A stretch of 64,000 bases of DNA, taken from contig JANQJK010000013.1 in NCBI GenBank assembly GCA_028281665.1, forward strand, positions 57,841 to 121,840. The letters are read 5' to 3'. Positions 36,735-46,208 of the stretch are shown here, one piece after another; within the stretch, counting starts at the first letter, position 1; each line of letters starts with the position of its first letter. Origin of the DNA: Hyphococcus sp. (GTDB lineage: Bacteria > Pseudomonadota > Alphaproteobacteria > Caulobacterales > Parvularculaceae). The position numbers were made by a program, and so were the translations under genes. Below the pieces are notes generated by a model, which saw only the letters and a program-made list of their open reading frames with translations, made no database searches and was not told the DNA's origin.

Positions 36735-38755
36735 ATATATCGCTTTTAGGTAGCGCGCATCGCCGTGCGTTAACGAACACAGCCGCGGCGTTCGCCGCGG
36801 TTGTTGCTATATCGCTTGGCGATGTGTTGGCGCAGGAAGAGGCGTGCGCCGGTTCCGTTAACTTTGAAGAAGCCGATATCCGCGCGGTGATCACGGAGTT
36901 TGCGTCGCGCACTGGCCACAAATACGTCATCGATCCGCGGGTGAACGGAACCGTCACCATCAAATCGGGCCCCAATGGCGGCTTGTGCGCCGATGAAGCC
37001 TGGGAGCTTTTTCAGGCCGCATTGCGGGTCAGCGGCTTTACCGCCGCGCCGATTAACGGCGACAGCTACAAAATCATTCCGATTCAGGACGGCGCCCGTG
37101 CGGCGGGGCCAGTCGGCGAGGCGGCTCGTGGCAACTATGTGACGCAGATTGTCCGGCTTAGTTATATCGACGCCCGGGAAGCGGCGGCGACGCTGACCCA
37201 GATCGTGTCCGAGCGCGGCGTCGTATCGCCTGTGCGGACCGGGAATGCCGTTATCCTTGTGGACGACGCCGCCAACATCGCGCGCCTTACGCAGGTTCTT
37301 GAGAGTATCGACAAAGACACGACTGTTTTCAGGACGATATCGCTTCAAAATATGTCGGCGGTCGAAGCGGCGCGGATCGTCAACGATCTGGCCAAGGAAA
37401 TGTCTGAGGAAAGCGCCGGCCAGCGCTCGTCCCTTCAGGTTCTTCCTGTTGAAGCGTCGAACAGCATACTCGTGCGCGCTGAGCCGCAAGTGCTGGCGCG
37501 GGTCACCCGGGTCATCTCCGAGCTTGATCGCGTTGGCGCGAAGAAGGCGGGTCTTTCGGTTGTGACGCTGCGACATGCAAACGCGGAAGAAATGGTCGAA
37601 CTCCTGCGGGAGATCGCAGGCGCGCAGCCCGATCTCAATGCGGAGGGCGGCCAGACCCTTTCGCTTGGTCCCCGGACAAACATCAGCGTCGACGCGGCGA
37701 CGAATTCGATCATTATCTCCGGCGACGCCGGCATTCAGCAGACCCTGAAAGATGTCATCGAACAGCTCGACCGCCGGCGGGCCCAGGTGCTGGTCGAGGC
37801 GATTATCGTAGAGGTCTCCGACAACACGGCCCGTGAGCTGGGCTTGCAGTACTTCCTTGCCGGCGACGGATCGGAAAACGGCAGGGTGCCCTTTGCGGCG
37901 ACAAACTTTCAGAGCGCGCAACCCAATATTCTCGCTTCGGCCGGCGCATTCTTGCTGAATGACAGCCCGCTATTCGGTGGCGACGGCGATGGCGACAACA
38001 CCGATGACGGCGCCGGCGCGCTGGCGAACACGGCGATTTCCTCATTGTTGAGCACCAACGGCCTTTTGCTCGGCGGCGCCGGTGCGCTCAGCGACGGGTC
38101 CGTATTCGGCGCCGTGCTGACGGCGTTGCAGGAGGACGACGAATCCCGCGTTCTGTCGCTGCCGTCGGTGCTGACGCTGGACAACCAGCTGGCGACATTG
38201 TCGGTGGGTCAGGAAATTCCGATCACCACGGGCGAGGCGGTTGGCGACAACTTCTCCGGCGGCGCATTCCGTACGGTCTCGCGCGAAGAGGTGGGCATCA
38301 TTCTTGAAGTCACGCCCCGCATTACCGACGGCGACACGGTCACGCTGGAAGTCCGCCAGGAATCTTCAAGCGTCGCCGGGCAGATCCTGTCTTCGTCGAC
38401 CGACCTGATCACGAACAAAAGCGAATTTGAGACCGTCGCGCTTGTCGATGACGGCGATGTTCTTGTGCTGGGCGGCCTTATCGACCAGACGCAGCAATAT
38501 TTCGACTCGCAGGTGCCGTTGCTCGGCGATATTCCGGTCGTTGGCAATCTCTTCAAGACGCAGGGTCAATCGACCGACAGGCGCAATCTGATGCTGTTTA
38601 TCAAGCCTACAATTATACGTGATCGTAATACCGCGCGCTCGGCGACATCGAAAAAACTGGATTATATTCGGGCTCGCGAGCTGCTAAGCTCCGACCAGCC
38701 GAAATCGGAACTTGATCGCCTTATTGAACAGGCGACGGGCCTTGCCGATCAGTAA
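36731..38755 (+). CDS. gspD: Type II secretion system secretin GspD
   Basis: Outer-membrane secretin (674 residues) forming the exit channel for folded exoproteins. Signal peptide (to about residue 35), N0 domain (INFEEADIRAV-like: NFEEADIRAVITEFA), N1-N3 domains (DARAAATL-like: YIDAREAAATLTQI; QNMSAVEAARIV; LRHANAEEMVELL), then the secretin core (VLSLPSVLTLDNQLATLSVG, VPLLGDIPVVGNLFK, RRNLMLFIKPTI). Coupled to gspC by a 4-base overlap. Confidence 0.97.
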   Translation: MNISLLGSAHRRALTNTAAAFAAVVAISLGDVLAQEEACAGSVNFEEADIRAVITEFASRTGHKYVIDPRVNGTVTIKSGPNGGLCADEAWELFQAALRVSGFTAAPINGDSYKIIPIQDGARAAGPVGEAARGNYVTQIVRLSYIDAREAAATLTQIVSERGVVSPVRTGNAVILVDDAANIARLTQVLESIDKDTTVFRTISLQNMSAVEAARIVNDLAKEMSEESAGQRSSLQVLPVEASNSILVRAEPQVLARVTRVISELDRVGAKKAGLSVVTLRHANAEEMVELLREIAGAQPDLNAEGGQTLSLGPRTNISVDAATNSIIISGDAGIQQTLKDVIEQLDRRRAQVLVEAIIVEVSDNTARELGLQYFLAGDGSENGRVPFAATNFQSAQPNILASAGAFLLNDSPLFGGDGDGDNTDDGAGALANTAISSLLSTNGLLLGGAGALSDGSVFGAVLTALQEDDESRVLSLPSVLTLDNQLATLSVGQEIPITTGEAVGDNFSGGAFRTVSREEVGIILEVTPRITDGDTVTLEVRQESSSVAGQILSSSTDLITNKSEFETVALVDDGDVLVLGGLIDQTQQYFDSQVPLLGDIPVVGNLFKTQGQSTDRRNLMLFIKPTIIRDRNTARSATSKKLDYIRARELLSSDQPKSELDRLIEQATGLADQ

Positions 38756-38820
38756 TGCGCCGGCGCCGATTGCGAGCTAAAAAAGCGTAGAACCCCAGGG
38801 CCAAAGCCGACCGATCACCT

Positions 38821-40326
38821 ATGAGCGAAGCTGAGCCAAGCGGCGATATTCGATTCACCTATGCGTTCGCCAAAGAGCGCGGCCTTGTCGTGCTTAACGG
38901 TGACGACGAGTCGGCCGTGATCGGCGCCCGCGGCGAGCCGGACCCATGGGCGCTGATCGAGGCGCGCCGGGTTGTCGGCAAACCGATCGCCATTGAGAAG
39001 ATGCCGGGCGAAGCCTTTGAGCGACGGCTTTCCGAGATCTACTCCGCGCAAGGGATCGACGCCGACAGCCTGACGCTTGGGGACGAGGACAGCGACCTCG
39101 CCGCGCTTGCCGAAGGGTTGCCGACGACCGCCGATCTTCTCGACTCCGAAGACGATGCGCCGATGATCCTGCTCATCAATCGTATTATCGCCGAGGCGGT
39201 GAAGCTGAAAGCCTCGGACATCCACGTTGAACCCTATGAGAGCAACCTTTCGATCCGTTTACGAATAGATGGCGTGCTGCGCGAAGTGCTCTCTCTGCCG
39301 GCCCGTGCGACGGCGGCGCTTGTCAGCCGCATAAAAGTCATGGCGCGGCTCGATATCGCCGAGCGCCGCGTGCCGCAGGACGGCCGGATCTCGCTCGCCC
39401 TTGGCGGCAAGACCGTCGACGTCAGGGTGTCGACTCTGCCGGCGCGGTTCGGCGAGCGCGTCGTTATGCGCATTCTCGACAAGGACGAAGCCCGGCTCAG
39501 CCTTGATGTGCTGGGCATGCCGCCGGATATGCTGACGCGTTTCCGAACCGCGCTGGCGCGTCCCAATGGCGTCATTCTGGTGACGGGGCCGACCGGGTCC
39601 GGCAAGACGACGACACTCTACGGCGCGTTGACGGAGCTTAACGATCCAAGCCGCAACATTCTGACCGTCGAGGATCCGGTTGAGTACGCCGTCGACGGGG
39701 TCGGCCAGACGCAGATCAACCCGAAAGTCGGCATGACTTTCGCCACGGGTCTGCGCGCCATACTTCGTCAGGATCCGGACATTGTCATGGTCGGCGAGAT
39801 ACGCGATGTGGAAACGGCGGAGATCGCCATTCAGGCGGCGCTGACCGGCCACCTCGTTCTCTCAACCGTGCACACAAATTCCGCCGTCGGCGCCGTAACG
39901 CGGCTGCGCGATATGGGCGCCGAACCATTTTTGTTGTCGTCGACCATTACCGCCGTTATTGCGCAACGCCTGGTTCGGCGGCTTTGCCCGGCGTGCAAGG
40001 AACCCTATGCGCCGGACAGCGCGGAGCGGCGCCTGCTGGAGCTTGAGGAGGGCGCCGAAGCAACGATTTATCGCGCGAAGGGATGCGCCCGGTGCGCTGG
40101 CGCAGGTTATGAGGGGCGCCTTGGCGTCTATGAACTTGTGCTGGTCGACGAACCGATGCGCCGGATGATTCACAGCGACGCAGGCGAGCAGGATCTCGCC
40201 GATCATGCGTTCCGAAAACATGACACGCTGGCGCGATGCGGTTTCCGTCACGTCCTCGACGGCGCAACGTCAATCGAAGAAGTTCTGCGTGTCGTAAGGC
40301 AGGAAGACGACGATGCCGACCTTTGA
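38821..40326 (+). CDS. gspE: Type II secretion system ATPase GspE
   Basis: Cytoplasmic hexameric ATPase (501 residues) that drives pseudopilus assembly. Walker A GPTGSGKTTTLYG at about residue 257, Asp box (LTVEDPVEYAVDG), Walker B and His box (PDIVMVGEIRDVETAEIA, GHLVLSTVHTNSA), and the zinc-binding tetracysteine domain (CPAC ... CARCAG) near residues 391-425. The 65-base gap to gspD is the longest within the operon; it overlaps gspF by 14 bases. Confidence 0.97.
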   Translation: MSEAEPSGDIRFTYAFAKERGLVVLNGDDESAVIGARGEPDPWALIEARRVVGKPIAIEKMPGEAFERRLSEIYSAQGIDADSLTLGDEDSDLAALAEGLPTTADLLDSEDDAPMILLINRIIAEAVKLKASDIHVEPYESNLSIRLRIDGVLREVLSLPARATAALVSRIKVMARLDIAERRVPQDGRISLALGGKTVDVRVSTLPARFGERVVMRILDKDEARLSLDVLGMPPDMLTRFRTALARPNGVILVTGPTGSGKTTTLYGALTELNDPSRNILTVEDPVEYAVDGVGQTQINPKVGMTFATGLRAILRQDPDIVMVGEIRDVETAEIAIQAALTGHLVLSTVHTNSAVGAVTRLRDMGAEPFLLSSTITAVIAQRLVRRLCPACKEPYAPDSAERRLLELEEGAEATIYRAKGCARCAGAGYEGRLGVYELVLVDEPMRRMIHSDAGEQDLADHAFRKHDTLARCGFRHVLDGATSIEEVLRVVRQEDDDADL

Positions 40327-41527
40327 ATATGAGGCGCTCGACGGCGCCGGGCGTTCAAAGCGCGGCGTAGTTACGGCGGAAACCGCGCGCCGCGCGCGCA
40401 TGGAGTTGCGACGCCTCAAGCTGACGCCGGTGTCGATCAGCGCGGCCAGCGAGGGCGCCGGGCTGGCGGGCCGCAAACCGCGCGCCCCGCGCGTCAGCCA
40501 GAGCGAATTGCCGGCGGTGACGCGTCAGCTATCGGTTTTGCTGGGCGCCGGCACGCCGCTGGAGGAGGCGCTTGGCGCGATTGCTCTGCAATCGGATAAT
40601 CAGCGCGTTCGGGCGCGTCTTCTCGGGGTTCGCGAACGCGTGACGGAGGGCCGCCGGTTTGCCGACGCGCTTGCAGAAGATCCAAAATCATTCCCGGATC
40701 TCTACCGCGCCGTCGTGGCGGCCGGCGAAACATCCGGCGATCTCGGGCCCGTCCTGTCACGGCTCGCGACGATGCTCGAAAAAAACCGGTCCATGCGTTC
40801 AAAAGCGTTCGGATCACTCATGTATCCTGCGGCGCTTGTCGTTTTTGCAGGCGGCATCATTACGGCGCTCATGACCATGGTTGTGCCGCGCATTGTTGCG
40901 CAGTTTGAAGCGTTCGACGCGCAACTGCCCCTCGTGACGCGGATCGTTATCGGCGTCTCCGGTTTTCTCGGCGCTTACGGGTTGTACATCCTTCTCGCGG
41001 CGGTCATCGGCGCGGTCGCTTTCTGGCAGGGCATGCGCAATCCGGCCTTCAAGCGCGAGGTCGACCGCATCGTCTTGGGGCTGCCGATCCTTGGCAAACT
41101 TTTGCGCGGCCTCGATGGCGCGCGCTTTGCGCGCACCCTGGCAACGCTGGTGGCCGGTGGTGCGCCCCTGCTCGACAGTCTCGCCGGCGCCAAGCGCACG
41201 ATTATGAACGCCTTTATGCGGGAGCGTCTCGACGGCGCGGTCACGCAGGTGCGCGAAGGCGCCTCGCTGGCGGCGTCGTTCAAGCGCGCCGGCGTGCTGC
41301 CGCCGATGATGATGCATATGGTCGCCGCCGGGGAGCGCGCCGGCGAATTGCCGCAATTGCTGGATAAAGCTGCGGAACAGCTGGAAGAGGAATTCGATAC
41401 GGCGTCTAATGTCACTTTGCGCCTGCTGGAGCCGACGATCATTTTCTTTATGGGCGGCGTGGTGGCGATGATCGTCGTGTCGATCATGCTGCCCATGCTT
41501 CAACTGAACCGGCTTGCCGCCGGCTAA
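40313..41527 (+). CDS. gspF: Type II secretion system inner-membrane platform protein GspF
   Basis: Polytopic platform protein (404 residues) with two homologous cytoplasmic domains, recognised by PTFEYEALDGAGRSKRGVV at the start, LSVLLGAGTPLEEAL and ATLVAGGAPLLDSLAGAK, and three transmembrane segments. ATG 40313 overlaps gspE. Its C-terminus ends with MVVSIMLPMLQLNRLAAG-like hydrophobic residues normal for the family. Confidence 0.96.
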   Translation: MPTFEYEALDGAGRSKRGVVTAETARRARMELRRLKLTPVSISAASEGAGLAGRKPRAPRVSQSELPAVTRQLSVLLGAGTPLEEALGAIALQSDNQRVRARLLGVRERVTEGRRFADALAEDPKSFPDLYRAVVAAGETSGDLGPVLSRLATMLEKNRSMRSKAFGSLMYPAALVVFAGGIITALMTMVVPRIVAQFEAFDAQLPLVTRIVIGVSGFLGAYGLYILLAAVIGAVAFWQGMRNPAFKREVDRIVLGLPILGKLLRGLDGARFARTLATLVAGGAPLLDSLAGAKRTIMNAFMRERLDGAVTQVREGASLAASFKRAGVLPPMMMHMVAAGERAGELPQLLDKAAEQLEEEFDTASNVTLRLLEPTIIFFMGGVVAMIVVSIMLPMLQLNRLAAG

Positions 41528-41543
41528 CGAACGGAACGATGAG

Positions 41544-42023
41544 ATGATGATAAGCGAACTTGACCGGCGCCTGGCGCACCATGCCGCACGGCGGCGTCAG
41601 CGCGGCGTCACCCTGATTGAGCTGCTGGTCGTGCTTGCGATTCTGGCGCTGATCTCGGCGATTGTGGTCATTAACATCCTGCCTGAGCGCGATCGCGCCG
41701 CGGTGCGGAAAGCCGAGATCGATATTCGCACCATAGAAACAGCGCTCGATCAATACCGGCTCGACATGTTCAACTATCCGACAACGCAGCAAGGGCTCGA
41801 TGCGCTTGTCGCTGTTCCGGACGACGCGGGACGAAAGTCCGACTATCGTCCCGGCGGGTATCTGCGCGGCGGCGCGCCGCTCGATCCATGGGGTAACGCG
41901 TATCAATATCGCTTCCCCGGGGAAAACGGCGTTGTTGACATTTATTCCTTCGGCGCCGATGGCGAACCGGGCGGCGAAGGGCTTGATGCGGATATCGGAA
42001 ATTGGACCGACGACAACCGATAA
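41544..42023 (+). CDS. gspG: Major pseudopilin GspG
   Basis: Main subunit of the T2SS pseudopilus (159 residues). Prepilin cleavage site RRRQRG|VTLIELLVVLAILAL with Glu at +5, then the conserved pseudopilin body (ALDQYRLDMFNYPTTQQGLDAL, LDPWGNAYQYRFPG) and acidic calcium-site residues near FGADGEPGGEG. ATG at 41544 or 41547; the leader is longer (about 25 residues) than usual. Cleaved by the prepilin peptidase encoded at 48182-48967. Confidence 0.95.
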   Translation: MMISELDRRLAHHAARRRQRGVTLIELLVVLAILALISAIVVINILPERDRAAVRKAEIDIRTIETALDQYRLDMFNYPTTQQGLDALVAVPDDAGRKSDYRPGGYLRGGAPLDPWGNAYQYRFPGENGVVDIYSFGADGEPGGEGLDADIGNWTDDNR

Positions 42024-42529
42024 GACGGCCTCAGTCAGTAAACGGACAAACCGGTCTCACGCTCATTGAGCTGCTGGTCGTCATGGGGATTCTCGCGCTC
42101 GCGGCGACGATCGTCTTAATCAATGCGCCGCCGCGGCAGAGCGCCGCGCGCGCCGCCGCTAGCGACTTCGCCGATGCCTTGCGCGCTGCGGTCGATGATG
42201 CAGTTGTCGCCGGCGGCGTTCACCGTCTCGAAGTAACGCCCGAAAGCTGGCGGATCTCTGAATTTGAAGACCGGGACTGGACACCGTTTCGGGAAGGGAT
42301 CGACGCGCGCGGCCTTTCGCTGTCCGTCGATATTGAAGAGGTCGCGAAGTCGAACCTGTCCGCGCTCACCGGCGAACGCGGCGAACAGCGCGACCGGGAC
42401 GCGCCGATCATTGTCGGCGTCGATCCTTTCGGCGATGCGCCGCTCTTTAAGCTGAGATTTCGAGACGATCGCGAAAGCTGGATCGTTCGAGGCGGCGAGA
42501 ATGGCGACATTCGCGTCGAGCGCGAATGA
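42002..42529 (+). CDS. gspH: Minor pseudopilin GspH
   Basis: Minor pseudopilin (175 residues) with prepilin motif QTGLTLIELLVVMGILALAA near residues 16-35 and a divergent C-terminal beta domain. The best start is TTG at 42002, overlapping gspG by 22 bases; no ATG or GTG is available before the cleavage site. Stop overlaps the gspI start (ATGA). Confidence 0.88.
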   Translation: MDRRQPIRRPQSVNGQTGLTLIELLVVMGILALAATIVLINAPPRQSAARAAASDFADALRAAVDDAVVAGGVHRLEVTPESWRISEFEDRDWTPFREGIDARGLSLSVDIEEVAKSNLSALTGERGEQRDRDAPIIVGVDPFGDAPLFKLRFRDDRESWIVRGGENGDIRVERE

Positions 42530-42906
42530 AAATGCGGCGCGCCAACAGCCGGCGACAACGCGGCATGACCCTGATCGAGGTTTTGGTCGCTTTTGCAATC
42601 CTGTCAGGGATTGCGCTAAGCGTTCTGATCCTCGTCGGTCAGAACGCGCGGTATATGTTGACGGCGGAGGAGAAACTTCTGGCGTCGATTGCTGCCGACA
42701 ATCTGCTCGCGAACGATCTGGCGCGGCAGGAAACGCCGTCAGCCGGTGAATCCGTGGGATCAATCGCGATCGCCGAACGTCCCTTCGCGTTCCGCCGGGT
42801 TGTTGTCGAGATCGGCGAGCGCGCTGTGATGATCGACTACGAGATTCGACGCGAGGGCGGGGAGCAGGTCCTGTCGCGCGCTTCGGCCCTGAAAGAAACG
42901 CCATGA
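42526..42906 (+). CDS. gspI: Minor pseudopilin GspI
   Basis: Minor pseudopilin (126 residues) of the GspI-J-K tip complex. Prepilin motif RRQRG|MTLIEVLVAFAILSG with Glu at +5, followed by the GspI-type body (NLLANDLARQ, RPFAFRRVVVEI). Coupled by 4-base overlaps with gspH and gspJ. Confidence 0.92.
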   Translation: MKMRRANSRRQRGMTLIEVLVAFAILSGIALSVLILVGQNARYMLTAEEKLLASIAADNLLANDLARQETPSAGESVGSIAIAERPFAFRRVVVEIGERAVMIDYEIRREGGEQVLSRASALKETP

Positions 42907-43562
42907 GCGCGCGGCGTCGTCAACAACGCGGTCTGACGCTGCCGGAATTACTGGTGGCGCTTTTTGTCTTTGCGCTGATCTCAAGCGTCGGCGTTTACGT
43001 TTTGCGGCTGGCGGTTGAAGGCCGCGAGCAGTTAACCGATACCGACGCGTCCCTTCGCGAGTGGCAGCTCGCTCGCATCATCATGCGTCAGGATTTGATG
43101 CAGCTCGTCGACCGCACCGTGCGCGATGAGTTTGGCGAGCCCCAACCGGGTCCGATGATCGGCGGTCTCGGTTTTTCCGGCCGAACCCCGGAGGCCGGCG
43201 AAACGCCGCTTGTCGGATTTGTCCGGGGCGGGTGGGCGAACTACGACGCCGCGACGCCACGCTCAACGCTCCAATATGTGGAGTATCTCCTGAAAGACGA
43301 CGATATCGTTCGGCGCACGCGGCCATATCTCGACGATGCGAGAGACCTGCCGGAACGGGACCGCGCCCTGTTTTTGAATGTCGAGGACGTTTCGTTCGAG
43401 TTCTTGCTTGGCGAGACATCGCGCGGCCTTGACTGGTCGGAGGACTGGCCGGCGGGCGCCACCGCGGCGCCGCGGGCACTACGGCTGCGTTTTAAGTCGG
43501 AAAAGTTTGGCGAGATTGAGCAACTTTTCTGGATTGGCGCCGTGGGCGGGGCCGTCCAATGA
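42903..43562 (+). CDS. gspJ: Minor pseudopilin GspJ
   Basis: Tip pseudopilin (219 residues). Prepilin motif RQQRG|LTLPELLVALFVFALISS with Glu at +5, then the GspJ body (RIIMRQDLMQLVDRTVRDEFG, VGFVRGGWAN, LQYVEYLLKDDDIVRRTRP). Overlaps gspI and gspK by 4 bases each. Confidence 0.93.
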   Translation: MSARRRQQRGLTLPELLVALFVFALISSVGVYVLRLAVEGREQLTDTDASLREWQLARIIMRQDLMQLVDRTVRDEFGEPQPGPMIGGLGFSGRTPEAGETPLVGFVRGGWANYDAATPRSTLQYVEYLLKDDDIVRRTRPYLDDARDLPERDRALFLNVEDVSFEFLLGETSRGLDWSEDWPAGATAAPRALRLRFKSEKFGEIEQLFWIGAVGGAVQ

Positions 43563-44551
43563 CCGTTGCATCAAGGAACCAGCGCGGGGCGGCGCTCATT
43601 ATCGTACTGTTGCTCGCCGCAACGCTGTCGTTTCTTGTGCTCACACTCGTGGCGGCGACGACGCAATCCGTGCGTCGCAGCGGCGGCGCGGCGATACGCG
43701 GCGAACTTCTATGGCGCGCTTCCAGCGCAGAGATCATTGCCCGAGCGGCGATCAACGAAGCGCTGAGTGCGGCTGAGCGGGGCGGGCCGGCGCTGACCCG
43801 CGCGCATCCCTTGTTCTCGCAACAGCTCGATATTCCGTTTACGAACGGCGCCGGCGCCATCATTTTTGCCGACGCCAGCCGCTGTTTTAATCTCAACAGC
43901 CTTGGGGGCGGCGGCGACGGCGCGGGCGAGACGGGCGCGGGCGCTGAATTTGTCTTTCTGTTGACGGGCGTCGGGTTGTCCGACGCTGATGCGCAGTCTC
44001 TCGCCGGTGTTGTTACGGACTGGATCGATGAGGACAGCACGCAGGAGATCGGCGGGGCCGAGGACGGTTTCTACGCCAGCCTGCCGACGCCTTATCGCAC
44101 CGGCGGCGGCCCGATAGCGTCCGTCTCCGAGATGCGCGCCATGAAGGGCGTTTCCGGCGTGCTGTACAGCGCAATCAGCCCATATCTTTGCGCGTTGCCG
44201 TCAAGCGATGGCGCGATCCTGAATGTTAACGCCTTGCGGCCGGAAGACGCGGCCCTGTTGACAGCGGTAACGACCGGCGCTCTTGATCCGTCAACGGGCG
44301 CCGACCTTCTGGAGAATCGCCCTCCGGGCGGGTGGACAAGTGTCGAGCAGTTTCTCGCCTTGCCGCCTTTTCAGGATGAAGACTTTGACACGCAGGGGCT
44401 GTCGGCGCGAATTTCCGTTACGCCCCAATATGTTGAGGCATTGGCGGGCGCGACGGTGAACGATATTGATATGAATGTCCGCCTGCTGTTTGCAGCGCCC
44501 GACAGCGGCAATGTTAAACTGATATCGCGCATCTTGGGATCTGAAGCATGA
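43559..44551 (+). CDS. gspK: Minor pseudopilin GspK
   Basis: Largest pseudopilin (330 residues), capping the pseudopilus. N-terminus RNQRG|AALIIVLLLAATLS lacks the +5 Glu, as GspK proteins do. Body includes FADASRCFNLNSLGG (metal-site region), VVTDWIDEDSTQE and VNALRPEDAALLTAV. Coupled to gspJ and gspL. Confidence 0.94.
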   Translation: MTVASRNQRGAALIIVLLLAATLSFLVLTLVAATTQSVRRSGGAAIRGELLWRASSAEIIARAAINEALSAAERGGPALTRAHPLFSQQLDIPFTNGAGAIIFADASRCFNLNSLGGGGDGAGETGAGAEFVFLLTGVGLSDADAQSLAGVVTDWIDEDSTQEIGGAEDGFYASLPTPYRTGGGPIASVSEMRAMKGVSGVLYSAISPYLCALPSSDGAILNVNALRPEDAALLTAVTTGALDPSTGADLLENRPPGGWTSVEQFLALPPFQDEDFDTQGLSARISVTPQYVEALAGATVNDIDMNVRLLFAAPDSGNVKLISRILGSEA

Positions 44552-45732
44552 GCGAGACGGTCATTATCAGGCTGGGGCGAGACGCCGACGATCCGCTCCC
44601 CTGGGCGACCTATGCGGACGGCGCCATTACGGATACTGGGCGTGCGGCCAGTCTCAGCGCCTTGTCGGCGATGCGCATTTTTGCGCGCGACGATGTCACT
44701 GTCGCAGCGATCCTGCCCGGCGAGGTTGCGGCTTATCGCGTCCTTCCGGCGCCGCCGCGGCAACAGTCCAAACTCGTTTCTGCTGCGCAACTGTTGCTGG
44801 AAGACGAACTGGCCGCGCCGATTGAGGATCATCATGTGGCCGTCCAACGGGACGAGGCGTCAGCGCAAATCTTCGCAATCGATCGTTCGATCATCGCCGG
44901 GCATATCGACCGGCTTCGGGAGAAGGGCGTTACGCTCAATTACCTGACGGTCGATTTCGCCTGTCTGGGCGGCAGCGAAGAAAGGGCGATCCTTTTTGCG
45001 GAACCGAACCGGCTCGTCGCCGATTTCGGTTCCCACGCCTTCGCCGCCGAACTTGATATTGCAAAGTTCGCGCTTGCCGATCGGCTTGCCGCGCTTCCGG
45101 AGGCGACGGTTGGGGTTTATGCGGGCGGCGGATCGTTCTCCGACCATTCCCGATATGAGCGCCTCGGCGACGGGAATGACGAGGCCCTGTTCAGGCTTGC
45201 CGGCGAGGCGATCGCAGAACGGCGCGCGATCAATCTGCTTCAGGGAAGCTTTCGAGCGCCGCGCAAGAACGTCATTGACGTTGCGCGCTGGCGCCGTCCT
45301 GCCATGCTTGCCGCGTCGCTGGCCGCTGTCTGGATGGCCGGCGTTATCGCGGACGGCTATCGCGCATCGCGCATCGCCGCCCACTACGAAAGCGAAGCCG
45401 CCCGCATTCATCGCGACTCTTTCCCCGGCGCGGCCAATGTCGATATTCGCGCCCATGCGCGCGGGGTTCTGGGGGCCGGGGGCGATGCGTCATTCCTGCT
45501 GATCGCCGACACGCTCGGAAAAGCGCTCGTTCAGCATGAAAATGTTGCGATTGATCGTATACGGTTTGACCGCACGCGAAACATGTTCGTGTTTTCGGTT
45601 AGGAGTACGTCCGACGGTGAGATCTCCATGTTTCAGGAGACGCTGGCCTCGATGGGCGCGACGTCTGCGGAGACCGGCGGTTATCGCCGGTCCGGCGCCT
45701 ATTGGGTGGGCGAAATGACGGTGACGATCTGA
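44548..45732 (+). CDS. gspL: Type II secretion system protein GspL
   Basis: Inner-membrane protein (394 residues) that recruits the GspE ATPase. N-terminal actin-like cytoplasmic domain (VTVAAILPGEVAAYRVLPAP, LLLEDELAAPIEDHHVAV), one transmembrane helix near residues 250-272, and a periplasmic ferredoxin-like domain. 4-base overlap with gspK and one-base overlap with gspM. Confidence 0.9.
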   Translation: MSETVIIRLGRDADDPLPWATYADGAITDTGRAASLSALSAMRIFARDDVTVAAILPGEVAAYRVLPAPPRQQSKLVSAAQLLLEDELAAPIEDHHVAVQRDEASAQIFAIDRSIIAGHIDRLREKGVTLNYLTVDFACLGGSEERAILFAEPNRLVADFGSHAFAAELDIAKFALADRLAALPEATVGVYAGGGSFSDHSRYERLGDGNDEALFRLAGEAIAERRAINLLQGSFRAPRKNVIDVARWRRPAMLAASLAAVWMAGVIADGYRASRIAAHYESEAARIHRDSFPGAANVDIRAHARGVLGAGGDASFLLIADTLGKALVQHENVAIDRIRFDRTRNMFVFSVRSTSDGEISMFQETLASMGATSAETGGYRRSGAYWVGEMTVTI

Positions 45733-46208
45733 TGGTTGAGTTCTGGCGAAATCTCTCAGGTCGCGAACAGGTGCTGATCGTTGTCGGCGGCGCGCTTGCT
45801 GTCCTCTTTGTTGGGCTTCAGCTCATTCTGTCGCCGGCGCTTTCCTGGCGCGAAGATCAGCGCCGCGATATGGCGAGCGCGCGCGGTCTTTACGAACTGG
45901 TTGCGGAAGCGGCGCCGCTTGGCGCGGCGGCGTCGGCAAGTTCGTCGACGGGCGCAGGGCCGGCGCGCAACATCGTTTCGCAGACGGCAAACGGCGCCGG
46001 GGTGTCCATTGTTTTTATCAATGCCCGCGGCGACCGCGCCGTTGACGTGAACATCGCCTCGGCGTCTCCGGACGCGCTGTTTCAGTGGCTCGCGCTATTG
46101 CGGTCCGACTATAACATCGTTGTCGATACGGCCGATATTGCGCGCGAGACCGGAAATCCGCAGACCATTCGCGCGCAGATATCCATGTCGCAGCGAGGCG
46201 GGTCATGA
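45732..46208 (+). CDS. gspM: Type II secretion system protein GspM
   Basis: Small bitopic protein (158 residues) of the inner platform, partner of GspL. N-terminus FWRNLSGREQVLIVVGGAL leads into a transmembrane helix; a periplasmic ferredoxin-like domain follows (LYELVAEAAPLG, FQWLALLRSDYNIVVD). ATG at 45732 overlaps the gspL stop; an earlier in-frame ATG at 45702 is rejected. Confidence 0.88.
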   Translation: MVEFWRNLSGREQVLIVVGGALAVLFVGLQLILSPALSWREDQRRDMASARGLYELVAEAAPLGAAASASSSTGAGPARNIVSQTANGAGVSIVFINARGDRAVDVNIASASPDALFQWLALLRSDYNIVVDTADIARETGNPQTIRAQISMSQRGGS